Shown: positions 10,227 through 21,563 of the stretch, in pieces
Layout of the letters: each line of letters starts with the position of its first letter
Position numbering within the stretch: position 1 is the stretch's first letter
NCBI GenBank assembly: GCA_947095535.1
Contig: OX352773.1
Location: forward strand, 25,379,398 to 25,443,397
Length of the DNA: 64,000 nt
From: Poecilobothrus nobilitatus
Taxonomy: Eukaryota > Arthropoda > Insecta > Diptera > Dolichopodidae
Direction of reading: 5' to 3'
Position numbers and translations under genes: made by a program
Notes under the pieces: model-generated
Database searches by the model: none
Told to the model about the DNA's origin: nothing
What the model saw: only the letters and a program-made list of their open reading frames with translations

Positions 10227-12860
10227 TTTTTTTACAGCCAAATACAATTTTTCATAAACATTCAACATTTTTTCATCCAAATTAAACATTTTTTCATATA
10301 TGTACATTCAAATTTTATTCAAATTAAACAATTTTTTATTCAAATTAAACATTTTTTTAATCAAATTAAGCAAATTTTCAGTCAATTTAAACAATGTTTC
10401 GTCAATTTAATAATTTTTTTTTTTAAATTAAAACATTTTTTTTAAATTAAACATATTTTTTAAGCTTTAATTAAGCATACATAATTACTTTAAGCTCAAA
10501 ATGCAAAACTAAAAAGAATAATTTAAGAAACAAAATTAAAAAATAATAACATATAAAATATAATAGTAACAAAATTAAATAATTAAAACATACCTAAAAA
10601 GATAACAAAGCATACGATAATACATCCCAGCTAAAAAAATAAGATAGTATATATGCAATTTTGGATAATGATGCATGAAAATAACAAACACAATAGACCA
10701 ACTATTAACATCTTCAACAATATCATCTAGCTATGGGCAAATATTCTTTCTTACACGTACATAATTTGCAATAATATTTAAGGCAAATATTATCTATCTA
10801 TATAACAAAAGAGAAATTCTCTAAAAAAAAAAAAGAGAAGAAATTCTATTTATACGTGCACAATATGTAATAAGTACAACAACAAAGCAATACCTTTTTA
10901 AGAATACCACCATACCGAAATTACTCCCAAAAATAGGATAAATATAAACTAATTCCACCACATAGAATAGTATCTATATATAGTATCTATAAAAAAATCT
11001 AAAAAAAGAAAAGGAAGATTACAACACAACATCATAGCACCTAGATCAGAAAAACCAAATAAAAAAAAAAAGTAGTTTAATCAACATAGAAAACAGTGCA
11101 AATTACAAAATTTCGAAAACCAAAGAAATTAGAACAAAAATAACCAATTAAATACAGACCCAAACTTTACCATCAAATCCGCAAAAATTTTTTCAACAAG
11201 TAAAGCAACAGCAAGCACAGACCAGAAATAGAAAATATCATTAGACAAAAATTAAAAATGCTTCACAAACGCAGAAAAGCAAGAAAAATATATACATAGA
11301 AAAAGCAAACAAAAATAGCAAACTCAAAGCAAAAACAATAACCAAAAGTTTGGGTTTGGAGGTTGCTGTAAATTATTTTCCATATTATTAAAATATGCAT
11401 TCAAATCAGTGTTTGTTATGGTATCTAAACATTCTTTGATTAAATTTGGTAGTGTATCATTAATCATTATAGTCTGGGTCACTTAAACTATTTCGTGCGT
11501 TAAGTTTCAATTTTGAAAATACATTTTCAACGGGATTTAACATAGGTGAGTATGGCGATAAGAATTTTAATTGGTGGCTCGAGCGAGAATATCTCGTACT
11601 TCGGCTGTTTTGTGTATCCAGGCATGTCTAAAATTAGCCACGAGCATTCCATATCCTCCATTTCACTTTCACTTTTTTTCAATATATCCAATAATTCCCT
11701 TAAAAACGAACAACATTTCAGGGAATTACACGTAGATTGTGATATAATTTTAAAATGTAATATTTTATTGTTATTAATAGCCGCAATTAAAGTCGTATTC
11801 CTTCCTCTAATTGATGGAATAATTACATTAGCTGGAGTACCAACGCGTGATCTCGCTTTTGTTCTTCTCAAGTGTAAATTATTTTTCTCTAATGATGCCG
11901 AATGCAGAAATTCTGAGGCATATCTTTTCCTACTTCCTAGTGTTGATGGTGCATTTACTATGTCTCTTTCATATCTTGCAATTTTTAAAGTTATTTTTAA
12001 CTATGCTAATCCTTTATGAATTGTTGTTTGAGAGATATCCGTACCTCTCGCAGCAAACTTCCTATTAATTTCGAATAATGTGATAGTTGGGTTGTATTCT
12101 ATCATTTTTTCGATTTCTCTTAAAACTTCATCCGTTAGTTTTACAGTTCGAGAACCACCTTTCCTTTTTTATAATAAGTTCTTCTCCATTTTGTTTATAT
12201 TGCTTTATATCTGGCTGTATTGTAATTAATCCCCGCTATTTTCGCAATCTCTTTTATATGTACTCCTTCGTCATAGTTTTTTATAAAAATATATTTTTGG
12301 TCTTTAGATATGGACTTATATTTACCTCGAGTATTATTTCTATTACCTTCAGAATTATCAGACATTATTTAATTTTAATCATAAGTAAAAAAACTCAAAA
12401 AATTTATTATAATTAAAAAAAAAATTAAAAAATGTTTTATTTTATAGTTTGGTTATGATGTATGTTTTATAAAATGCAACAAATTGTTTGCAAATAATTT
12501 GTTTGATAACTATCAAATGCATTTATCATTTGATAATAAATAAAAAAATTAATTACAAAAAAAGAGTAGGTATGTATATATCGTATGATAAAAAACCGGT
12601 TATCAAATCAAAATAAATCCATAAAATTCAAGCTGAAATTTTAATGCAATTGTTTGAAAATAATAATTCCAAAATAATAAATTTTATTTTTACTATAATA
12701 GATTTCATTTATTATAGTAAATTTGTTTAAAAAATATGTTTAATTTAAAAAAAATGTTTAATTTGAATAAAACATTGTGAATGTACATGACAAAATGTTT
12801 AATTTGGATGAAAAAATGTTGAATGTTTATGAAAAATTCTTGTATTTGTCTGTAAAAAAG
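10227..12860 (-). mobile_element. Tc1/mariner-like (IS630 superfamily) transposon with long TIRs
   Basis: The ends are inverted copies: left, TTTTTTTACAGCCAAATAC at 10227; right (minus strand), CTTTTTTACAGACAAATAC from 12860. The match continues past 100 bases through TTCATAAACATTCAAC and several ATTAAACATTTTTT direct repeats. TA dinucleotides flank both ends (10225-10226 and 12861-12862), the target duplication expected for this superfamily. The 2.63-kb body holds one decayed transposase on the minus strand and an A-rich, gene-free part at 10450-11345. Long, internally repetitive TIRs are unusual for classic Tc1 elements. Confidence 0.65.
11355..12365 (-). pseudogene. Tc1-like transposase (DDE) pseudogene
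   Basis: It starts at ATG 12365 with an N-terminal helix-turn-helix region (KEIAKIAGINYNTARYK), then a frameshift, a second HTH-like region (TDISQTTIHKGLA) with a stop at its end, and the DDE domain. The DDE part includes RRTKARSRVGTPANV, SIRGRNTTLIAAI, a STCNSLKCCSFL block and the second catalytic Asp in CSWLILD. After another frameshift comes a VENVFSKLKLNARNSL block, which normally carries the last acidic residue. At least three breaks make it inactive. The nesting inside matched TIRs fits. Confidence 0.65.
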
Positions 12861-12862
12861 TA

Positions 12863-13262
12863 TATATATAGCCATTAAATTTGTACGTTCCTGCAAAGTG
12901 AATTGCTGGTTTGTACAAATTAATAGTAACTACTTAGTTTTGTGATATGAATATATCTGATTTTTATTTTCAAAAATCAATCCTTATATACTAATTTGGA
13001 TTTTACCAAATCCGTACAAATTTTATCAAGCACAATAAATCATATTAATTCATTGCTTTGTTACATAGAATTTTATTTGGGACAAAAATACAATAAAATA
13101 TATTGACCTAGTATCGTTCTACGATATTATTTCCATATGTGATAATCAACCAAAACATTATCAAAATATAATTGCATGGGGCCTCGATGGCTCGATGATA
13201 AGAACGTATTAAATACACATATTAAGGTAAGAGCGTATTAAATACACAGTAAACACCGAGGG
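12863..13262. other. AT-rich spacer
   Basis: No gene or transposon end recognised between the Tc1-like element and the piggyBac relic. Confidence 0.4.
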
Positions 13263-13640
13263 TTAATTTTTTATGGTTGAACTTAATAATTTGGCTATAG
13301 AAGGCCCAAGAGTTAAATTTTTCATATCGCTTTCTGAAGCAGATTCTTTTGCTGTATATATTTGAAAATTTAATACCAGCCTATCACTTGAGGCTAAAAT
13401 AAAACTTTTTAATCCCAGAGGATTTGGCTTTGCTGACATGTATTGTCGAAAATTACATCTGCCACAAAACGGTATCATTTGTTCATCAATTGCAGTATAT
13501 ATAATATGATATAGGCTATGTCTGACCCTTTTTTAAAATTGGATCAATACATGGTTTTATTTTCCACAATTTATCATTTATGATTTGGTTTGGATTTCAT
13601 ATCAATATATTTTTTATATTTCAGACTTTCAAGAGCGCGG
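13263..13640 (-). pseudogene. piggyBac transposase fragment
   Basis: The 71-codon frame contains MIPFCGRC.FRQYMSAKP and KSFILASSDRLVLNFQIY, typical of the central DDE domain of piggyBac transposases (the block after the conserved DEQM). Just upstream, in shifted frames, are a DKLWKIKPCIDPI-type block and IDEQ. Both N- and C-terminal parts are missing and a frameshift separates the two pieces. It is a different, more decayed lineage than the piggyBac at 28.0-29.8 kb. Confidence 0.6.
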
Positions 13641-14961
13641 AGAATTGTAGAAAGCACTTTTGAAATTTTAGCCCGGAGGATATTATTACATCCGCTTATA
13701 GTTCAACCCAAATCTACTTGGGTTGGTTGTTGCATATTACAAAACTTCCCTCAAAAATGTTGACAAATATAAATAAAATATTAAATTAAGTCAAATATAA
13801 ATTAAATATTAAAGTCAAGTATTATTAAATACTAAATAAAAACAAAAATCAGTCTATTTGTCGTTACAATCACAAAAAATTAAAACATACTATTAAATAG
13901 TAAATAAATTCTTAAAACTAGCATATATTTACTACAGTGAATTTTCATTTTTATATTAGATTGAATTAAACATTTTTGAACTTTGAACATTTGTTTTTGA
14001 ATCATATTAATTTAAACACATTTGGTCTGTGTCTATACTAAATTGTTGGAAAATTTTCAATGTGGATTTGTGGATTTCAATGTGAAACAGCTTTTAGTAA
14101 AAAGTTTTTCGAAGGTTTTTATATTTACCTGTAACAGCTTTTAATATTGATTTTAAAGTTTGGTTTGAATACAGAATTATTGTTGAAAAAAAATGTCTTG
14201 AATAATAAACTTAGTATCCACTAAATCTGATTCTGTTTTGTTTTTGTTAATTACATATTTTGTTCTGTTGATGGTTTTTTTAATTAAATTTTAATTATTT
14301 CTTCTTTTTCTTTCATTTTAATTCAATTTTTTTAATGTATTTTAGGTATACAACTTGCAGATAAGAATATGTATATTTATATGTATTTTAATTTTTTTTA
14401 TAAAATAAATTAATAAAAATAATTTTAATAAAACAAAATTAAAAAGTTTTATTCTTGAAAAAAAATAACACAAAATATGTAATTAACAAAAACAATTTAT
14501 ATAAAAAAATTAAAAAATATTTTAAACAAAAATAACAAAATATGTATATTCATATTTAAATATGTACATTCATATCCTTTTTTATGCATTCCATTATGTA
14601 CTCATTCACTGTATAATCTCCTTAGTTTTAAAGCTCCATGTCATTTTCACATGAAATAAAAAAAAAATAAATAATATATAATTCATTCAACGAAATTTTA
14701 TTTCAATATTAAAATTTAAATATCACTAAGCATAAATTAGCTTATTTATGCTTTGTGGTATTTTAATATTATGCATATCACAACTAAAAGTATGTCATAA
14801 ATTTTATTTCAAAATTTAAAATATTACAAATTTACAAAATTTAGCTACTACTAAAATTTATTTACAAAACCTAACTAAAATTTAATTACAAAAACTAACT
14901 ACAAATATTAATTGCCCTTCAATTGAAAATAATTGCACTTATGTATGAAGGCAGACACTTA
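13641..14961. other. AT-rich stretch with a foldback repeat
   Basis: No gene. About 25 bases near 14238-14262 (TTTTTGTTAATTACATATTT) recur as an inverted copy near 14470-14493, so the segment could fold into a hairpin or be a small foldback transposon. Otherwise low complexity. Confidence 0.3.
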
Positions 14962-15272
14962 TATGTAGATAGGTACACTATTTACATATTCAATGTATAA
15001 CTAAATTTAATCCACTAAATTTATTTTATATTTACACTTTAATTTAATTGTCTGTAAGTTAATTTATAAATTTTAAATTATTTAAACTTGTTTATGTTAA
15101 ATATTTAAGTATAAATATAAGTACCTATGTAGATAGGTACACTATTTACATATTCAATGTATAACTAAATTTAATCCACTAAATTTATTTTATATTTACA
15201 CTTTAATTTAATTGTCTGTAAGTTAATTTATAAATTTTAAATTATTTAAACTTGTTTATGTTAAATATTTAA
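14962..15272 (+). repeat. Direct duplication of about 147 bases
   Basis: 14962-15108 and 15126-15272 appear identical by eye (both start TATGTAGATAGGTACACTAT and end TTAAATATTTAA), separated by 17 bases. The identity implies a recent duplication. Confidence 0.8.
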
Positions 15273-15740
15273 CATAAATTATGTAAATAGGCACTACCCA
15301 CAAATATAATTATTTACATATTGTGTACCGCTTTAAAAATCAAATTTCTAAAACTATACATAAACCAAATTATTTAAAAATGAAATTATATTAACTTTAA
15401 ATTATTAATATTCACCATAACTATTATTTTTAATTATTAACTTTTACCTTTTTTACTATTGTTAATTTATAATTGAAAGTCCACGCGCTCGAGTTTATTT
15501 AGTTTCTTTCCACATTATTTAAATTGCCAATACCAATAAACTTGGAAGCTACATGTACTTTTTAATTGTCATACCATTTGGTAAGAACAATATTTTCTTC
15601 ACAATTTCCACGCCCCATTTTTCTGAATGTGTTTGAATCAGAAAACGGTGGATTATGAACCTATTCAGTCTAGCGATACCAATTGCACTAATTTTTTTCT
15701 GTGACAGAGTTTCCAACAATTTATAAGTTGTAGAATAGTT
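15273..15740. other. Spacer without identified features
   Basis: No gene, repeat end or RNA structure identified. Confidence 0.4.
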
Positions 15741-16145
15741 TGTAAGATACGTGGGATATCATTAAAAAACATTGTTCTAAGTTTCTATCTTAATTGACTC
15801 TTTATTTTACTTACTTTCACTATTTATAACTTATTACTAACGCTACTAATACTAATATAAAGTTACTTTAATATAATACTAATAATTAATTCATTCCATA
15901 GATTACCATTATTTGGGTAATCGATATCAATTACATTTTTATTGTTAATTGATATACTTAACAAAGCATAGTGTAATTATTATTGCATTCCTTGGGTTAT
16001 TGGCATTAAACAAAAAAATGATTTGATATGATTAATCATTGCATTGCATACAGTGTATTAAGATACAGCATTGTATGCATATCAAATTGATCTTTATTAG
16101 GTCGGTCAATGCATTCATATTAATTTAATTATTAATGCTAATAAT

Positions 16146-16971
16146 CAGAGACCGGGAGTTCAGGCACTTAAAAACTTTGAAAATATGCATGCACTTATGC
16201 TCTTAAAAAAAACGAAATATGTTTTTAAATATGTAGTAAAAACTCAAAAAATATGTTTTTTCATACAATTTAAAAGTAAAATATGCACTAATTTTGCAAT
16301 GAAAATAATGTTTGTTTTTGAGTGCTTTTTCTTTTAGCGTTTTGTTTATGAATCTTAGAAGCTATATATTGCTCTATTAAAAATTTTTTGTCATGGTTAA
16401 CTTTCTTTTCACATATTGTGCGCAGCAAAATGCGGCCATCTGTTTTGAAATTTTTATTTCCATATTTTTCTACATAGTTTAAACGACACAATACACTTTC
16501 CTTTTCTTTCGGCATCTTTAATTTATAACTTTTATATATATATTTCTAAACATAAGTAAATATCTATTTAAAGTTGGAAAAAAGCTATTTACTTAATTAA
16601 AACAATATTATTTATATATTAAAAGAATTTACCTTCTTTTTTAAAAAAATGATTTGGAAATTTGAATATGTTTTCAAAACAAACTATTTGACAAAACTCT
16701 AAACGAATTTTTTGACAATTGTCAAATCGTATCTTCAGCAGAGTTTACGCTTTGAATCTTTCAAGTACAATTATTGGAAATTGATTATGAAAAGAAAAGA
16801 AAGGCGTTTTTTGGTAGAATTTAAACAAAAATTTTAAAAAACTCTCAATTTTGTTGAAAATATGCATTTATTTTTATAGTTTACACTTTAAGAAATGCAT
16901 TTATTAAGTAATTTTCTAAAAATATACAAATATATGAAAATATATGCATTTGCATGAAGTCCCGATCTCTG
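16146..16971 (-). mobile_element. Small hAT-type transposon inserted in the LTR
   Basis: Ends are inverted: CAGAGACCGGGAGTTCAGGC at the left, and CAGAGATCGGGACTTCATGC read inward from the right. Flanks are CTAATAAT (16138-16145) and CTATTAAT (16972-16979), an 8-bp target duplication with one mismatch, which is the hAT signature. The LTR at 54.48 kb shows the uninterrupted site. The 826-bp element has only one short ORF, so it is non-autonomous. Confidence 0.8.
16288..16515 (-). CDS. BED-like finger N-terminal fragment of a hAT transposase (CGGBP1-like)
   Basis: A 75-codon frame starting MPKEKES. It contains the pattern YVEKYGNKNF.TDG.ILL..ICEKKVNHDK, ending with a His in KIHKQNAKRK and a Gln-rich tail. 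This resembles the BED-type zinc finger at the start of CGGBP1-like hAT transposases. The first metal-binding Cys, expected where the sequence reads LLRTIC, is Arg here, so the finger is probably broken. The catalytic domain is absent; the ORF fills part of the small hAT element. Confidence 0.45.
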   Translation of the reverse strand: MPKEKESVLCRLNYVEKYGNKNFKTDGRILLRTICEKKVNHDKKFLIEQYIASKIHKQNAKRKSTQKQTLFSLQN

Positions 16972-17285
16972 CTATTAATGCAAATTCAGCGACAGGTTAA
17001 TGACTGATGTATTTCTTATTTTAAAGGGCAATTCATTATGCTATACTTTAGCCATGTATATTTTATATTACATCTCTCTCCGAAAGAAAAATGAATAAAA
17101 TTTAAAAAAAAAATTTTTTTTTTTCAATAATCTTATTTTTTCTGAAAAAATGTAATTTAAAGTAATACGCCTTTTACAGAATATGTATGTACATATGTAC
17201 ATATGGGTATTTAGGTATTTATAAAATTTATTTTAACTTACATTAAAAAAATTTTGAATTTTTCGATTATAGATAAATTGTTTAG

Positions 17286-18409
17286 TCTAAGATAAAGATA
17301 AAAGATAAAAAAAGTGATGGAGTAGCTATACAACAATCAAGTGTAGTTAATAATATTTTACATTCATTAATAAAACAATGTAACGTTCAACTAAATGGAA
17401 AGAATATATCTCCGTCAGATGGCAATTATCATTACAGAGCTTATATTGAATCATTGTTAAATTATGGTACGGATGCAGCCACAACGCATTTAGAATGTGG
17501 TGGATGGATGTTAGATAAGCCAAATATAGGAAAATCAGATAATAATGGTTCAAAAGAACGTCAAAAATTATATCAAAATAGCAATGTAGTAGAACTTATG
17601 GGTAAACTACATTTAGATATGTTTAACCAACCTACACTTCTCATAAACAATGTCGATGTTCGAGTTATCCTAACATTAGAAAAACCAGATTTTTACCTCT
17701 TTGCAGATGATACTGATGAATCTCAACTGAACATTTTAGAAGCCACTTTATTTAACAATTTATTAACGCCAAATTATTTAACAGAGGCATGTAACAATTA
17801 ATCCTAGTGTGCTATTAGCTCATAATGCTATATTGGAAAAAACTAATGCCAAATACAATTACAAACGGGTAGAAGTAAAAAGTTTTACCATTTCAGAGAA
17901 CAGTTCATCAATATCATTTGATAATGTTTTTATTGGACAGTTGCCAAACACAATAATTTTTTGTATGACAGAAAATGTAGCTTACTCTGGAAAAAAATCA
18001 AAAAACCCATACAATTTAAAACATTTTGATATTTCACAATTTGTGTTAAACGTAAATGGTGTTCAAATACCTAATTCAGCAATTGAAACCAGTTTTTCAG
18101 ATGAAAATAATTGATGTACAAAAGCATACAGTACACTTTTTTCAGGAACTGGAATGATAATACCATAATGATAAAGGTCATCAGATAACAAAGTCTATGT
18201 TTAGTAATGGGTTTTTTATACTAGCTTTTGATTTAACTCCAGATGCATCAGGAAATGAAGTGTGTCAAGGTTTATTAAACCAGGTTACAGTTAGAATTGA
18301 GGCAAGGCTATCAAAACCACTTACATCTACACTGAGTGCTATTGTTTATGGGGAATTTGATGCAAGTTTACAAATTGATAAAAATCGAAATATATTCACA
18401 AACCTATAA
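17286..18409 (+). pseudogene. Polinton copy A: major capsid protein (hexon-like), degraded
   Basis: This is the F54H12.2-like major capsid protein of Polintons/adintoviruses, a double jelly-roll protein that builds the virion shell. Blocks shared with copy B at 33.1-34.4 kb include SVVNN.LHSLIKQCNV, NYGTD....THLE, TINPS, and FDLTPDASG near the C-terminus. The N-terminal quarter is missing. A frameshift lies at about 17795 and stop codons at 18115 and about 18165. The exonuclease-like gene starts 37 bases after its stop, the same spacing as in copy B. Confidence 0.7.
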
Positions 18410-18446
18410 ATAGCATACATAAAAGTAAATATGAATATTAGACAAA

Positions 18447-18779
18447 ATGTTGCTGTCTTGTGCACTTCTGGATATAACATTTTGTTGTGATGATAATAAT
18501 ACCTTTTTTGCGAAATATATTTGTATAGTTGGTATTAAAGAACCTTGTAAAAAGTTTGTAAAAGAGCTCAAGTATAAATTTCCAACTAGAGATTTTATAA
18601 ATAATAATTTTCAAAATTACTCTTTTGGAACTGTGTACAACGATAAAATAAATAAAGAGCTCTGTCAAATACTAGAAAAATTTGATGTTATTATAACAAA
18701 TGAAAAAATCAAAAAAGAGTTTTTGTCGAACTACATTAAAGAAACAGCTAAAGTATATGACTTGAGTCAATTTGATTGA
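18447..18779 (+). CDS. Polinton copy A: exonuclease-like (RNase-H-fold?) protein
   Basis: An intact 110-residue frame. It starts with a hydrophobic strand ending in Asp (SCALLDITFCC), then a second strand (KYICIVGIKEPC), ELKYKFPTRD, and FDVIITNEKIKKEFL. The copy-B homologue (32691-33056) aligns from end to end. The layout D-strand-strand...FD/V..N/KG..K..FL recalls DEDD-type exonucleases, but the usual acidic residues are mostly missing, so activity is doubtful. The TGA stop overlaps the protease ATG (ATGA). I infer the fold from pattern only; function unknown. Confidence 0.5.
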   Translation: MLLSCALLDITFCCDDNNTFFAKYICIVGIKEPCKKFVKELKYKFPTRDFINNNFQNYSFGTVYNDKINKELCQILEKFDVIITNEKIKKEFLSNYIKETAKVYDLSQFD

Positions 18780-19270
18780 TGAACACCCTAGAGATAAGTG
18801 ACGTATTAAGATGTAACAAACACACACGTAAATTTTTTAAAGGAGTTTTTGCTCTGGATCAACTCCCCAGAATAATTAAAAAACAAACTTTTTTAATTGT
18901 AAACACTGATAAATCAAAAGACCCCGTAACACATTGGTTAGCTATTTTTAAGCCAAAGAATGGTTGCGTTGAATATTTTGATTCATTTGGTACAAAACCA
19001 GATAAATTAGAAATTTTAAGTTACTTAAAAAACCAATGTATAATTTTTAATAAGAAACAGTTACAAAGTAACTATTCAGATGTTTGTGGGCAATATTGTT
19101 GTGTTTATACGTGGTATAGATGTTGTGGTTATAATATGAACGCTTTTTCAAAACAATTTAATAAAGAAAATCATATAGAAAATGACAAAAATATAATAAA
19201 TACTTTTCACCATATATTTGAAAATTATAATATTTCTCAATCATGTCTTCCTAAGAGATATAACATTTAA
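18776..19270 (+). CDS. PRO: Polinton copy A: adenain-like cysteine protease
   Basis: An intact 164-residue frame of the adenovirus protease (adenain, C5/Ulp1-like) family, which processes capsid precursors during virion maturation. Visible active-site blocks: His in THWLAIF, Asp in EYFDSFG, Gln in KKQLQSNYS, and the catalytic Cys in DVCGQYCCVY. Length and spacing fit Polinton proteases. It starts at an ATG overlapping the upstream stop, and the order capsid, exonuclease-like, protease is shared with copy B. This is the best-preserved gene of copy A. Confidence 0.85.
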   Translation: MMNTLEISDVLRCNKHTRKFFKGVFALDQLPRIIKKQTFLIVNTDKSKDPVTHWLAIFKPKNGCVEYFDSFGTKPDKLEILSYLKNQCIIFNKKQLQSNYSDVCGQYCCVYTWYRCCGYNMNAFSKQFNKENHIENDKNIINTFHHIFENYNISQSCLPKRYNI

Positions 19271-19296
19271 TAATAAACTTTAGTGTAATTAAAATA

Positions 19297-19557
19297 ATGG
19301 AAGAGCAAGGTCCTAGCATTAACTTGTTGCTGAGTTATACATAATTTCTCAACAGAAGTCACACATTAAAAATAATTGTCGGATTTGACACAGATTTTTT
19401 TGAAGTTGCAAGTGTTTTTCATTGGATTGGAATGAAACCAATTATTTTAAAATATCATGAATGGTGTAAATTTTATGACCTATTTCATAAAAAATTTTCC
19501 AAGCAGTCAATTAAAAATTCAAAATTATGTTTACAAAGTGGATTAAAATCTACAGTA
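19297..19557 (+). pseudogene. Polinton copy A: unknown protein of the 31658 family, broken
   Basis: It starts at ATG 19297 and aligns with the copy-B protein at 31658-32209: shared NLLLSY near the start, then a stop at codon 16, a GFD segment, W in a YHEWCKFYDLFHKKF block. It is cut off at about 19557 where the hAT element starts. The gene order after the protease is the same in both copies. Function unknown. Confidence 0.5.
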
Positions 19558-21078
19558 TAATTTTTTTAATTGAAGTTGAGATTAATATTTCATTGGTGGT
19601 AAGAAATTCATTTAGACATGGGAACATTTCCATATTTCCTTCGTTAATATAATTTGACCATAAACAAAGCTTTTGTTGGAAAGCAATAAGTTTTGTATTC
19701 AATACTAAAATATTGGTATCTTTTCCCTGCAGAGAAAGATTTAATTCATTTACTTTATCAAAAAAATCTGCTAAGTAGGATACTAGACACATCCACTTTT
19801 CATCACTAAAGTACGAAACAAGATTTGGATTTTTATCTAAAAGAAATATACGAAGCTCATCTCTAAGTTCAACAATTCTTTTTAAAACTTTACCACGTGA
19901 AAGCCACCTTACTTCAGTATGATACAATAAAACCATATGTTCTGATCCCATCTCTTTACATAAAATATTAAATAATCTCGAGTTTACAGCACGGTTTTTT
20001 ACAAAATTAACAATAGCTGTAACTCCACTCAAAATTTCACTGAGTTCGCAACACATTTGACGAAAAACTAAATGTTCTCTGTGTATAATACAGTGAATAT
20101 GTTGGGCACTTGGCGATACTTTTTGTACTTCTTCTTTTGTACTACTTTGAATCCCGAAATTCTCCCAGTCATTGCTGCTGCACCATCTGTGCAAACTCCT
20201 ACACATTTTGACCATTCAAGTTTATTCTCTGAAAAGAACTCATCTACTTTTACGAAAATATCAATACCTCTTGTTGTAGTTAAAAGCTCTCGACAAAAAA
20301 GTAAATCGTCATGAACTTCGTTGTTATATTGATATCTTACAAAAACCATTAATTGTGCTTAATTTGTTATATCAGTCGATTCATCAAGTTGTATTGCGAA
20401 AAAATTACTCTGTATAATACGAGATATTAATTGGGTTTTAATATTATCTCCCATGCTATCAATTCTTCTTTTCATGGTATCGTTTGAGATAGGAATAGAT
20501 TTTAAAGGATTAGCAATTTTTTCGTTGTGTATAATTTCACAAATTTTAATTGCTGCTGGTAATATAAGATCTTCTCCAATAGTATAAGGTTTTTTTGTCT
20601 TTGCAATTAATAGCGCAACTTCATATGATGCTTTTAACAGGTCGTCTGTTAGTTTGGTATATTTTGAAAGCGAACTTGTTTGTCCCTTTTGAGCGGCTGC
20701 CTTTCTTTGAAAAAAATCAAGTGGCTTATTTTTATATTCAGGATGCAAAGTAGCTAAATGACGAATTAGTTTTCCTGGCCTCATGCTGTCGTTTGATAGT
20801 TGGGTGAAACAAATTACACACATAGGTCTTTCTTGATTATTGATTGTAGACGAAATAAATCCATATTTCAAATAATCAGAATCATATTTACGATTTTTTA
20901 ATTGACGTGTATTATTATTATCTGGTGGGATTTTTCTTTTATTGCTAGTTGTTAATGTTAATATTAGTGGAGGAATTTCTGGTATAGTTGAGTCCGTCGC
21001 AGAAGTTGGTTCTGCCGATGCTTCTATATCTTCATTATGTTCTCGCTGTTTATGTGTTTTTATTAACCACTTATCCAT
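19550..21078 (-). pseudogene. hAT transposase with BED zinc finger (ZBED5/SCAND3-like)
   Basis: Starts at ATG 21078. A BED-type zinc finger lies near residues 85-120 (CVICF, then RHLATLHPEY). The RNase-H-like catalytic part follows: FFAIQLDESTDIT with the first Asp, CTDGAAAMTG with the second, and HCIIHREHL, then WLSRGKVLKR. A stop at about 20358 and a frameshift near 20110 break it. The C-terminal dimerisation domain is missing at the truncated end. Element-encoded ZBED relatives have been domesticated in vertebrates, but this copy is clearly dead. Confidence 0.75.
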
Positions 21079-21563
21079 TTTTCAAGGTACTAATGAATTG
21101 TTAAAATGTTTAAGAAATTAAAGTTATTTGATAATTAAAGAAATAATAATTACCTCGAATATATATAAATTTTAGAATATTTTAAAAAATAAACTTTTTT
21201 TAATAAATTAACTTTTTTAACACTTTTAACTTTTAATATAATCCTACAAAACACTACAAATTCTGACAATGTTGAAACGACATACATCAACAAATGGTGA
21301 TACTACGATTATTTTCTAAAAATCTCTTAAAATTTAAAAGTATATTTATGTGTTGCTATGTATCTAAGCCTAAGTTGCTATCTAAAAAAATAACGGTTTT
21401 GAAAAGTATAAATGTAGAAATAATTTTTCATATAAATTTATTTATATTTTTAAATACGAATTTAAAAATTTTTAAAGAGTATATTACTTAAATATTTCGC
21501 GGCTCCCTTGTCAGAGCTCCACGGCCCCCAAGGGAGCCGCGGCTCACAGTTTGAGAAATACTG
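19550..21563 (-). mobile_element. hAT transposon (ZBED5-like), left end lost
   Basis: The right end, read on the minus strand from 21563, is CAGTATTTCTCAAACTGTGA followed by GCCGCGGCTCCC, a typical hAT end of the ZBED5/Charlie type. It can fold on itself (GCGGCTCCCTT...AAGGGAGCCGC). The element contains a broken transposase. The other end is missing where it meets Polinton copy A, so the element is a truncated relic and its target duplication cannot be checked. Confidence 0.65.

Larger units (their letters stand above)
15741..17035 (-). repeat. Solo Gypsy LTR, split by a hAT insertion
   Basis: The sequence from TGTAAGATACGTGGG (15741) to GGCAATTCA (17035) matches the LTR at 54106-54542 along its length, once the 16146-16971 insertion is removed and a stretch of about 24 bases missing from the other copy (near 16025) is allowed. 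It begins TG and ends CA. No gag or pol sequence adjoins it, so it looks like a solo LTR formed by recombination, or a remnant. Confidence 0.75.

Noticed and set aside
11546..12416. Long plus-strand frames over the Tc1-like region
   Set aside because: They are antisense shadows of the transposase pseudogene on the minus strand.
12705..12896. 63-codon minus-strand frame rich in Phe/Ile
   Set aside because: It is the translated TIR with its ATTAAACATTTTTT repeats.
15741..17040. Possible full Gypsy element at the solo LTR
   Set aside because: No primer-binding site, gag or pol next to it; what follows at 17.28 kb is Polinton sequence.
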